This document shows, piece after piece, positions 24,430-31,913 of a DNA stretch of 34,980 nucleotides (the stretch's first letter is position 1; each line of letters opens with the position of its first letter). Made by a program: the position numbers and the translations under genes. The DNA comes from an uncultured Muribaculaceae bacterium (GTDB taxonomy: Bacteria > Bacteroidota > Bacteroidia > Bacteroidales > Muribaculaceae): contig CAMWRV010000029.1 in NCBI GenBank assembly GCA_947176745.1, forward strand, positions 1 to 34,980. Direction: 5' to 3'. The notes under the pieces were generated by a model. It saw only the letters and a program-made list of their open reading frames with translations. It was not told the DNA's origin and did no database searches.

Positions 24430-26427
24430 TTATTTTTTGAGACATTCTGTCTGATCCCGGTCTTCACCGGAACGGGATTCTTGGTCAAGCCGACGGACAT
24501 AACTCAACAACTTGCGGTAGAATGGATGTGATGACATGGTTGTGGCGTTGCCTATGATGATAAGTTTCATTCTGGCGCGAGTCATGGCTACATTCATACG
24601 ACGCAGATCACGAAGAAAGCCAATGTCGCCTCTTTCGTTGGAGCGCACAAGCGAGATCACCACTATGTCGCTTTCCCTTCCCTGAAATCCGTCTACGGTA
24701 TTTACCGTTATCTGTTTCCTCAGCTCGCGGAAATATGGAGTCGATGCTATTAGCCGTCTGAGATACCTGACCTGTGCCCTGTATGGTGATATCACGGCTA
24801 TGTCGATCCGTTCGTCGGCAATCCTTCGTTTGCCGATCTTGTTGATGTAGTTCTGCAATGTCTGAAGTGTAAGCAGAGCCTCGTCTTTATTGATCCTGCC
24901 ATGCGTTTCCCCTGCGAGGGCCTCGGCAAACGACATTTTGCGTGCCGTCTGCATAACATTCCCAGATTCGTCACAACCGGCTTCATCTTCCGGCTCATCC
25001 TTGATCAGTTCAGTTGAGTCGATCCATTCTACCGGGATGTCAAGGTCAAGTATTCCCCGGTTCCGGACTTCAGGAGCAGCCTGCATCGCTCCGTTGTAGA
25101 ACCACTCGCTTGAGAATCGCATGATATCTTCATGCATGCGGTATTGCATGGTGAGAAGAACCACACATTCAGGATGACTTGACACCACTCTTTCCATCAG
25201 CGATACGCCCAGGCCTTGTTTAAGAGCCTCGTGGCACTTGACAGTGGGAGGCAGCTGGCAGTGATCTCCGGCAAATATCACTCTCCCCGCTCTGCGCATC
25301 GGTATAAGACTTGCAGCCTCAAGAGCCTGTGCGGCCTCGTCTATAAAGAGTGTGGAGAACTTCATGCCGTCGAGAAGATGACTTGAGCTGCCCACAAGGG
25401 TTGAGGCTATCACGCGGGCCTCCCCGAAGATATCGCCCTTTATGCGAATCTCAAGTTCTGTGGCGCGACTCCGCAGCCGGTCTATTTTCTGATGCCATTG
25501 ATCCGAATGTCTCCGTGCCATCCGAAGCTCGCGAATGTCTTTTCTGATTTTCCACAGGGTAGGGTAGTCAGGGTGGGCTTCAAACCTCCTTTCATATGTA
25601 AACGACAGCATCTTGTCGTTCACTCGTGTCGGGTTCCCGATCCGCAGCACATTGATACCTCTGTCGGTTAGCCGTTCGCATATAAGGTCGACTGCGGAGT
25701 TGCTCTGGGCGCACACCAACACCTGGCTTTCGCGTCTCAGAGTCTCGTATATGGCCTCTACAAGTGTCGTTGTCTTTCCTGTGCCCGGAGGTCCGTGAAC
25801 GACTGCGATCTCTTTTGCGGCCAAAACCTTGTTTACCCCTTTCTGTTGCGAGGGGTTCAGATATGGAAATCCGAGCGGTGCGAATTTGTGTTCTGACGCT
25901 TTGCGGCCGGAATATATCAGATCGCGCAGTTCACCGAGCCGTCCGCGCGCCGAGATTGTGCGGTCTATCGCGTCGAACATCGCCTTGTAGCTTGTCTCGT
26001 CGAACGACAGCATTACTCCCGGTCTCTGTATGGTGCCGGGAGAAGGCAGGATCGCATTCTCCGGAATCTCAACAACCATCCGGTCTCCGTCGACATAGCT
26101 CACGCTGCCGTTGAAGCAGCTTCTGATGTATTTGTTTCCGCTATCCTCGATGAAGAACATTACAGGGCGTCCGAATTCGAAATTGTGCTCTGCTTCCGAT
26201 TCTTCGGTGCGAAACACCTCGATGATGCGTTGGTTTAACGAATTATGGCGGACATCTCCGATTCTTATGGGAAACCATGCGTTGCCGTTTTCGACAAGAC
26301 GCGATATTCCTGTTCTGTCGGCGGCCTCTGTAAATGCCTCCTTCTCGGCATGGTATTCGAGTTGCAGAAGACGACGCTGTTCGGCCAGAATTACGCAGGG
26401 AGATGAAAAATTTTTCTTTTCTTTCAT
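24430..26427 (-). CDS. UPF1/IGHMBP2-like superfamily 1 helicase
   Basis: This 665-residue ATP-dependent DNA or RNA helicase has all SF1B motifs: Walker A HGPPGTGKTTT (about 211-221), DEAAQALEAASL (Walker B), GDHCQLPP (motif III), QYRMHEDIMRFSS (motif IV), TVDGFQGRESDIVVISLVRSN (motif V) and RRMNVAMTRARMKLIIIG (motif VI). An N-terminal beta-barrel region (about 45-140) resembles the 1B/OB insert of IGHMBP2. Bacterial members are widespread but little studied; a role in nucleic-acid repair or RNA metabolism is inferred. A canonical promoter lies so close to the ATG that the message should have almost no leader. The ABC-F gene begins 44 nt past the stop codon. Confidence 0.9.
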   Translation of the reverse strand: MKEKKNFSSPCVILAEQRRLLQLEYHAEKEAFTEAADRTGISRLVENGNAWFPIRIGDVRHNSLNQRIIEVFRTEESEAEHNFEFGRPVMFFIEDSGNKYIRSCFNGSVSYVDGDRMVVEIPENAILPSPGTIQRPGVMLSFDETSYKAMFDAIDRTISARGRLGELRDLIYSGRKASEHKFAPLGFPYLNPSQQKGVNKVLAAKEIAVVHGPPGTGKTTTLVEAIYETLRRESQVLVCAQSNSAVDLICERLTDRGINVLRIGNPTRVNDKMLSFTYERRFEAHPDYPTLWKIRKDIRELRMARRHSDQWHQKIDRLRSRATELEIRIKGDIFGEARVIASTLVGSSSHLLDGMKFSTLFIDEAAQALEAASLIPMRRAGRVIFAGDHCQLPPTVKCHEALKQGLGVSLMERVVSSHPECVVLLTMQYRMHEDIMRFSSEWFYNGAMQAAPEVRNRGILDLDIPVEWIDSTELIKDEPEDEAGCDESGNVMQTARKMSFAEALAGETHGRINKDEALLTLQTLQNYINKIGKRRIADERIDIAVISPYRAQVRYLRRLIASTPYFRELRKQITVNTVDGFQGRESDIVVISLVRSNERGDIGFLRDLRRMNVAMTRARMKLIIIGNATTMSSHPFYRKLLSYVRRLDQESRSGEDRDQTECLKK

Positions 26428-26434
26428 TGCATGG

Positions 26435-26465
26435 CAAAATTACAACATTATGCGGTATTCTGCAA
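26435..26465 (-). promoter_or_regulatory. Promoter of the UPF1-like helicase gene
   Basis: The minus strand reads TTG (26465-26463), 20 nt, then TAATTTTG (26442-26435). Both elements and the spacing are canonical. The last base of the -7 element is only seven bases before the ATG at 26427, so the transcript would begin within a few bases of the start codon. Confidence 0.75.
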
Positions 26466-26568
26466 CTTTTGTAGGTGCTCCATACCTGCGCCGCCGCATT
26501 CTGCCGTCTTGTGTGATCGCCTTATATGGAGAATCGGACGGACAATGTCACGGAATATTTTTCTAACC

Positions 26569-26600
26569 TTTGTGTGATATTGGAAATTTTTATATATTTG
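26569..26600 (+). promoter_or_regulatory. Promoter of the citrate lyase gene cluster
   Basis: TTTG at 26569-26572, a 20-nt spacer and TATATTTG at 26593-26600 form the best match to the Bacteroidetes consensus in the window. The start near 26604 gives a leader of about 190 nt before citD. It is divergent from the helicase promoter about 100 bp away. Confidence 0.85.
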
Positions 26601-26688
26601 CGGCGGATAAGGACTGTTCATGTTTATGTATGGGCGTATGCCATGAAACAGCAGACAGAAGCATGTCGGTTTATCCACCTTAATCAAT

Positions 26689-26727
26689 ATTAATGCATTC
26701 ATATGTCTGCATATGATGTGCATTAAT
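26689..26727 (+). other. Long hairpin in the citrate-cluster leader
   Basis: Outer arms ATTAATGCA (26689-26697) and TGCATTAAT (26719-26727) pair over 9 bp. Inner arms TCATATG (26699-26705) and CATATGA (26710-26716) pair over 7 bp around the tetraloop TCTG, with a small T/TG internal loop between. It lies roughly 85-125 nt into the predicted leader and is not followed by a T run, so it is not a standard terminator. It could be an RNA control element or, as DNA, a large dyad operator. Confidence 0.75.
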
Positions 26728-26797
26728 TACCCGGAAGAACCGGAGGGTGTCCGGAGAAATAAACCTTAAATCAGAACGTACCTTAAAATCTATACCG

Positions 26798-27082
26798 ATG
26801 AATCTAAAACCAGCACACGCCGGAACACTCGAATCCGGAGACATTTTAGTGCAGATCTCACCTGCCGTCGACGGAGAGGGACTGACTGTCAATCTCGACA
26901 GTTCGGTTGCATTCCAGTTCGGCAACCAAATCAAAAAAGTAATCTCTGAAACTCTCGACGGCCTCGGAGTCAGGGATGCGGTTGTCAATGCCACCGACAA
27001 GGGTGCGCTCGACTGCACAATCCGTGCGCGAGTGACGGCTGCTGCCGTCAGGGCGACTGGCAAGGATGTCTGGAAAGATTAA
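26798..27082 (+). CDS. citD: Citrate lyase acyl carrier protein (gamma subunit)
   Basis: This 94-residue carrier subunit of citrate lyase holds the 2'-(5''-triphosphoribosyl)-3'-dephospho-CoA prosthetic group. The attachment motif AGTLESGDILV places Ser13 one residue from the known serine of Klebsiella CitD. The C-terminal motif DKGALDCTIRARV is also typical. The open frame extends to 26747, but ATG 26798 (MNLKPAHAGTLES) gives the family's normal length. It is the first gene of the cluster, 17 nt before citE. In the complex the acetyl-thioester on this protein is exchanged for citryl by CitF and cleaved by CitE. Confidence 0.95.
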   Translation: MNLKPAHAGTLESGDILVQISPAVDGEGLTVNLDSSVAFQFGNQIKKVISETLDGLGVRDAVVNATDKGALDCTIRARVTAAAVRATGKDVWKD

Positions 27083-27099
27083 CACCTCATATTTTCTCC

Positions 27100-27987
27100 A
27101 TGGAAAGACTCAGAAGAACAATGATGTTCGTGCCCGGAAACAATCCCGGCATGATGGCGGACGCGCATATATACGGACCTGATTCCATTATGCTCGATCT
27201 TGAGGATTCTGTCACAATGACCGAAAAGGATACGGCGCGACTACTGGTTTATAACGCGCTGAAGACTATCGATTACGGCGACACGGAAATGGTGGTGCGT
27301 ATCAATCCGCTCAATACGCCCTATGGCAAGAAGGACATAGAGGCAATGGTCAAGGCCGGTGTCCATGTGATACGCATGCCTAAGACCGAGACTGCCGAAG
27401 AGGTTGTCGAGGTCGAACGCGAAATAGAGAAGGTAGAGAAAGAGATCGGATGCGTGGGCAGGACCAAAATCATGGCTGCCATTGAAAGTGCTCTCGGTGT
27501 TGTCAACGCCTATGCAATAGCCACAGCCTCTCCCCGCATGATGGGTATAGCTCTCGGCGCCGAAGACTACTGTGCCAACCTCAAGACGCAGCGTACGCCC
27601 GGCGGCGACGAATTGCGTCTTGCCCGCGAGACCATTGTGGTGGCCGCACGTGCCGCCGGCATCGATGCCCTCGACACTGTATATTCCAACCTCAACGACA
27701 TGGAAACCTTCCGTCAGGAAGTAGAATTCATCCACCGACTCGGTTTTGACGGAAAGTCAATCATCAATCCGCGACAGATAGAGATTGTCAACGAGGTTTT
27801 CGCCCCGTCGGAAAAAGCCATAGAGAAGGCGCGCACAATAATCGCAGCCATAAAGGAGGCGGAGAAGAAAGGCTCGGGCGTCATCGCTGTCAACGGCAAG
27901 ATGGTGGACCGTCCCGTAGTGATCCGCGCCCAGCGCGTAATCGAGCTTGCCAAAGCATCTGGTATCATTAAAGAAGGGGAATTATAA
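27100..27987 (+). CDS. citE: Citrate lyase beta subunit (citryl-ACP lyase)
   Basis: This 295-residue TIM-barrel subunit cleaves citryl-ACP to acetyl-ACP and oxaloacetate with Mg2+. The N-terminal RTMMFVPGNNPGMM, the metal and substrate motif DSIMLDLEDSV, VVRINPLNTPYG, and MMGIALGAEDYCANLKTQRTP are the HpcH/HpaI-CitE signatures. The GAEDY acidic pair and the KTQR segment favour true CitE over malyl-CoA lyase relatives, as does the position between citD and citF. The TAA overlaps the citF ATG by one base (TAATG), indicating coupled synthesis of the beta and alpha chains. Confidence 0.95.
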   Translation: MERLRRTMMFVPGNNPGMMADAHIYGPDSIMLDLEDSVTMTEKDTARLLVYNALKTIDYGDTEMVVRINPLNTPYGKKDIEAMVKAGVHVIRMPKTETAEEVVEVEREIEKVEKEIGCVGRTKIMAAIESALGVVNAYAIATASPRMMGIALGAEDYCANLKTQRTPGGDELRLARETIVVAARAAGIDALDTVYSNLNDMETFRQEVEFIHRLGFDGKSIINPRQIEIVNEVFAPSEKAIEKARTIIAAIKEAEKKGSGVIAVNGKMVDRPVVIRAQRVIELAKASGIIKEGEL

Positions 27988-29525
27988 TGAATACATTGAA
28001 AGACAGAGCGGCCGATATCAAGGCCGCAGCACAGACTCTTGACAAGGAAGTCTATAATTATGCCGGCAAGGACAAGGTCACTACTCCGCGTCGTGAGTTC
28101 CAGAGCCGCAGTCCCAAACTATGCTCTCTTGAAGAGGCTATCCGCCGCTCCGGGCTCAAGGACGGCATGACCATTTCTTTTCATCATCATTTCCGCGGCG
28201 GAGACAAGGTTGTCAACATGGTTGTCGGCAAACTCGCCGAAATGGGTTACAAGGATCTGCAGTTGGCCGCATCATCGCTTTCGGATGTGCATGCCCCTCT
28301 GATTGAGCATATCCGCAACGGTGTGATAACAGGCATATCCACATCAGGACTCAGAGGAGAACTTGCCAATGAGATTTCTCGCGGTCTGATGGAGAAGCCT
28401 GTGGTGTTCAGAAGTCATGGCGGCCGCGGATCGGCCATTGCGTCGGGAGACCTGCATATAGATGTTGCATTCCTCGGCGCATCTTCTTCCGATCCGCTCG
28501 GAAACGCTTGCGGTTATTCTCGTTCGGAAAACGCCAAGTCCATATGCGGTTCGCTCGGTTATGCTCTTCCTGACGCGCAGTATGCCGACAAGGTGGTCAT
28601 CCTGACAGACGATCTCGTTCCCTATCCCAATGTGCCGAATTCAATATCGGAAGATCAGGTGGATTTCGTTGTGGAGGTAGACTCTGTCGGTGATTCATCG
28701 AAGATTTCGTCAGGGGCGATCCGCGATTCCAAGAATCCCCGTGATATCCTTCTCGCCCAGCTTGCCGCAAAGGTGATTATCAATTCCGGCTATTTCAAAG
28801 ACGGATTCTCTATTCAGACCGGCACCGGCGGCGCGTCACTTGCAGCTGTAAAGTACATCAGAAACGAGATGATCGAGCGTGGCATCAAGGCGTCGTATGC
28901 TCTCGGCGGAATAACCGCCCATATGGTCAAGATGCATCAGGAGGGACTGATCGACAGACTGATCGACGTTCAGTCGTTCGACAAGGTAGCCGCCGAATCT
29001 CTTAAGAATGACATGACTCACAAGGAGGTGTCGGCATGCGAGTACGCGAGTGCGGATGAACCGGGTTCAGCTGTGCATTATCTCGATATCGTCATTCTGT
29101 CGGCTCTTGAGGCAGACGTCAATTTCAATGTGAATGTGCTCGTCGGAAGCGACGGTATAATCAGAGGCGCTATCGGCGGACATCCTGATACTGCCGCCGA
29201 CTCAGCCCTGTCGATTATCGTCTGTCCGCTTCTGAGAGGCCGTATTCCCTGTGTCGTCGATGAGGTGACAACTCTTATCACACCCGGTTCGACGGTTGAC
29301 GTAATTGTCACTGAATACGGCATAGCCGTCAATCCCCGCAGACCGGAACTGGCCGACAGTCTCAGAGAGGCCGGACTCAAAGTGGTCGATATCCGTAGTC
29401 TCAAGGAGAAAGCGAAGTCAATTATCGGCGAGCCGGATTCTCTTCCTTTCGGAGACAAGACTGTGGGTATTGTCATGAACCGCGACGGCAGCGTGCAGGA
29501 TGTCATAAAGAACATCGAGGCCTGA
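27987..29525 (+). CDS. citF: Citrate lyase alpha subunit (citrate:acetyl-ACP transferase)
   Basis: This 512-residue subunit swaps citrate for acetate on the carrier protein. It has the class expected for a coenzyme-A-transferase-like fold. Conserved segments include RSPKLCSLEEAIRRSGLKDG, TISFHHHFRGGDKVVN, GGRGSAIASGDLHIDVAFLG, SSDPLGNACGYSRSENA, SIQTGTGGASLAAVKYI, and GGHPDTAADSALSIIVCPLLRGRIP near the C-terminus. The length is normal for CitF (about 505-515). It begins inside the citE stop codon; citX follows after 34 nt. Confidence 0.95.
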   Translation: MNTLKDRAADIKAAAQTLDKEVYNYAGKDKVTTPRREFQSRSPKLCSLEEAIRRSGLKDGMTISFHHHFRGGDKVVNMVVGKLAEMGYKDLQLAASSLSDVHAPLIEHIRNGVITGISTSGLRGELANEISRGLMEKPVVFRSHGGRGSAIASGDLHIDVAFLGASSSDPLGNACGYSRSENAKSICGSLGYALPDAQYADKVVILTDDLVPYPNVPNSISEDQVDFVVEVDSVGDSSKISSGAIRDSKNPRDILLAQLAAKVIINSGYFKDGFSIQTGTGGASLAAVKYIRNEMIERGIKASYALGGITAHMVKMHQEGLIDRLIDVQSFDKVAAESLKNDMTHKEVSACEYASADEPGSAVHYLDIVILSALEADVNFNVNVLVGSDGIIRGAIGGHPDTAADSALSIIVCPLLRGRIPCVVDEVTTLITPGSTVDVIVTEYGIAVNPRRPELADSLREAGLKVVDIRSLKEKAKSIIGEPDSLPFGDKTVGIVMNRDGSVQDVIKNIEA

Positions 29526-29559
29526 AATACTGTCCTTCACCCCTCTGATCACAAGAATA

Positions 29560-30063
29560 ATGGCAATAACCCTCGAGGAGCTTCTCGAAGCGCGTGACAA
29601 CCGGAGGCTCGCCCAGCTTTCAATGATTGAAGCCAATCCGGGCATGACTCTTGTTGTGCTTACAGTCAACATTCCGGGATCGGAAAAACGCACCCCCGAC
29701 TCGCTTGTGGTGGGCAGAGAGGGTGTGAAGGCTCTTGAATGCGCCCTTCACCCTGAGAGTGTCGAAGTGCGCGATCTCATCACCGGATTCGAGGCTTTCC
29801 TGCTTGTCCGCATGAACAGGCAGGAGGCCAAGAAGCTGGCTGTCGGTATAGAGACCGGGCATCCCCTCGGCCGGCTGATGGACATAGATGTGTTCGATGA
29901 AGAGGGCACTCCTGTATCGCGCACTATGCTCGGACATGAATCCCGCAGATGTCTGATTTGCGGTGAGGACGCGCGTGTATGCATGCGGACATTCGCTCAT
30001 ACCCAGTCAGAACTTCAGGATAAAATTCATTCAATTGTCAAGGCGTATGTTCAACGGCACTGA
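29560..30063 (+). CDS. citX: Holo-ACP synthase, apo-citrate lyase phosphoribosyl-dephospho-CoA transferase
   Basis: This 167-residue enzyme attaches the triphosphoribosyl-dephospho-CoA precursor to Ser13 of CitD. The signature HPLGRLMDIDVFD followed by SRRCLICGEDARVCMRTFAHT is diagnostic of CitX, including the paired cysteine motif. The opening ITLEELLEARDNRRLAQ is also typical. CitX is separate here, whereas Haemophilus-type clusters fuse it to CitG. Its last 17 nt overlap the start of the next gene, suggesting coupled translation. Confidence 0.94.
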   Translation: MAITLEELLEARDNRRLAQLSMIEANPGMTLVVLTVNIPGSEKRTPDSLVVGREGVKALECALHPESVEVRDLITGFEAFLLVRMNRQEAKKLAVGIETGHPLGRLMDIDVFDEEGTPVSRTMLGHESRRCLICGEDARVCMRTFAHTQSELQDKIHSIVKAYVQRH

Positions 30064-31864
30064 ATTGCACAGGATTTATCTTGATATTCCGTCTGCCAGA
30101 CGCAGGTGGTCGGATCTTCTCGCCCTCGTGTCTCTTACTCCAGACGAAGATCCGGATTATACAGTCGGTGTGTCTGATAATGAAGGCAATCTCATAGGAA
30201 CGGCTTCTCTTCACGCCGATATAATTAAATATGTGGCCATTCACCCTGATCACAGAGGGGAGTCTGTGGCCAATATCCTTCTTTCCGACATAATCGGTCG
30301 CGCGGCCGATCAGGGAATTTCTTCTCTTTCCATTTTCACAAAACCTGATTATGTTCAGGTCTTTTGCGATCTGTCGTTCAGACTCGTCGGGCGTTGCGAA
30401 TCGTCGGCGTTACTCGAGAATTCAGCCGCTGGAATATCGGCTTACAAGTCTTATCTCAGGAGTGTTTGCGAGTCCGTGTCAAAGGATTCGGATTGCGGTG
30501 CGGATTCAACCTGCGGCGTAATTGTCATGAACGCCAATCCACCTACACTCGGTCATCTTCATCTTATCCGCGAGGCGGCTTCAAGAGTCGGGAAACTGTT
30601 TGTCATACCTCTTGCCGACAATGACAAGACTGAGTTCTCGTATGCGGCAAGACGGCGTGCTCTTGTCAATGCGACCGCGCATATTCCCAATGTGACGGTT
30701 CTGGAGGGAAGCCGTTACTGCATAAGTTCGTCTACATTTCCCTCTTACTTCATCAAGGAACTGACGGAGCGGGCCGATTCCCACATACTTCTTGACCTCG
30801 ACATATTCGCCAATCATATTGCTCCTGCACTCGGTGCGAGTGTGAGATTTGTCGGCGAAGAACCTTCTGATCCGCTTACGGCAAGGTATAATGAGCTGAT
30901 GAAACGCATTCTTCCCGCCAGAGGAATTGATGTGGTCGAGATTCCACGGCTTGCAGATTCGTATGGCTGCCCGGTTTCGGCGTCGCGTGTGCGGTCAGCA
31001 CTTTCCGGCAGCCGGATTGCGGCTGCAGCCGAACTTTTGCCTGACGCTTCGATTCCCGCTCTGCTTGCGCGATGTGCCGCGCTCGCACTCGGGCGCGAAC
31101 TTGATCTGACTCCGAAGCCCGGACTTGTAGATTGTCACGACAATGGAGCGCACAAGGATATGGATCACCGGCTGATGTCTGAAAGCATCGCGACTCTCGA
31201 ACCGGTTTTTGAAGAAATCGCGCGGATCTCAATGTCAGAAAGTCTTCCTGATGCGGCAATGCTGCAGCCCGCGGGTTTGTCTGGCGAGCGTCTGATGCTC
31301 GAAGCGACCGGTGGTGTCAATACCCATAAGGGTGCGCTCTTCTCGATCGGCCTTGCCGTCAGTGCCGTTGCCTATCTGATTTACAACGCACGACTTTGCG
31401 GCAATCAGGCCGGGCCCGCTGATATATTGTCACCTGACAGTATCTCGTCGGTTATTTCTGTCATTGCGCAGACTTTCTCTCGCCCTGACGGCACACACGG
31501 TGCATCAGTCAGGAGTCTTCATGATGTGCCGACCGCACTCGATATGGCTGTCGGTGGGTATGCTCCCGTCTTCGGATCATGGCGGTGCCTTTCCGATCCC
31601 TACAGACGGCTTCTGCTCATCATGAGCGAGCTTGAGGATTCCAACATATATCACAGAGGCGGTAAGGATGGTGCGGATTTCATCAGGAAGAGATCGGCCG
31701 AACTGCTGTCTCTCCATGCAGATGACGCCTCTGCAGAGGCTTTGACTGATGCGCTTGGACGTTTCAATGCCGAGTGTGTGGGCAGATGGCTGTCTCCGGG
31801 CGGTGCCGCCGACATGCTCGCTCTCTCCTTTTTCATCGACACTGTGACTGACAGTAAGTTTTGA
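30047..31864 (+). CDS. citC-citG: Fused citrate lyase ligase (CitC) and triphosphoribosyl-dephospho-CoA synthase (CitG)
   Basis: This single 605-residue chain combines two accessory enzymes. Residues 1-130 form a GNAT-like domain (KYVAIHPDHRGESVANILL). Residues 155-335 form the CitC nucleotidyltransferase domain with VIVMNANPPTLGHLHLI (TLGH at 167-170), ISSSTFPSYFIK, RFVGEEPSDPLTARYN and VSASRVRSAL. CitC acetylates the carrier with ATP and acetate to activate the lyase. Residues about 340-605 match CitG: LTPKPGLVDCHDNGAHKDMDH, TGGVNTHKGALFSIGL, SNIYHRGGKDG and LSPGGAADMLALSFF. CitG makes the prosthetic-group precursor from dephospho-CoA and ATP. The usual CitG GARGEA motif is replaced by THGASVRSLHDV. 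The frame opens at 29963, but ATG 30047 is the natural CitC start. No stop or frameshift lies between the halves. Confidence 0.92.
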   Translation: MFNGTELHRIYLDIPSARRRWSDLLALVSLTPDEDPDYTVGVSDNEGNLIGTASLHADIIKYVAIHPDHRGESVANILLSDIIGRAADQGISSLSIFTKPDYVQVFCDLSFRLVGRCESSALLENSAAGISAYKSYLRSVCESVSKDSDCGADSTCGVIVMNANPPTLGHLHLIREAASRVGKLFVIPLADNDKTEFSYAARRRALVNATAHIPNVTVLEGSRYCISSSTFPSYFIKELTERADSHILLDLDIFANHIAPALGASVRFVGEEPSDPLTARYNELMKRILPARGIDVVEIPRLADSYGCPVSASRVRSALSGSRIAAAAELLPDASIPALLARCAALALGRELDLTPKPGLVDCHDNGAHKDMDHRLMSESIATLEPVFEEIARISMSESLPDAAMLQPAGLSGERLMLEATGGVNTHKGALFSIGLAVSAVAYLIYNARLCGNQAGPADILSPDSISSVISVIAQTFSRPDGTHGASVRSLHDVPTALDMAVGGYAPVFGSWRCLSDPYRRLLLIMSELEDSNIYHRGGKDGADFIRKRSAELLSLHADDASAEALTDALGRFNAECVGRWLSPGGAADMLALSFFIDTVTDSKF

Positions 31865-31913
31865 ACCAAATCGAATATAACCTTAATACTAACAACCATA
31901 AAAACTCAAAACA

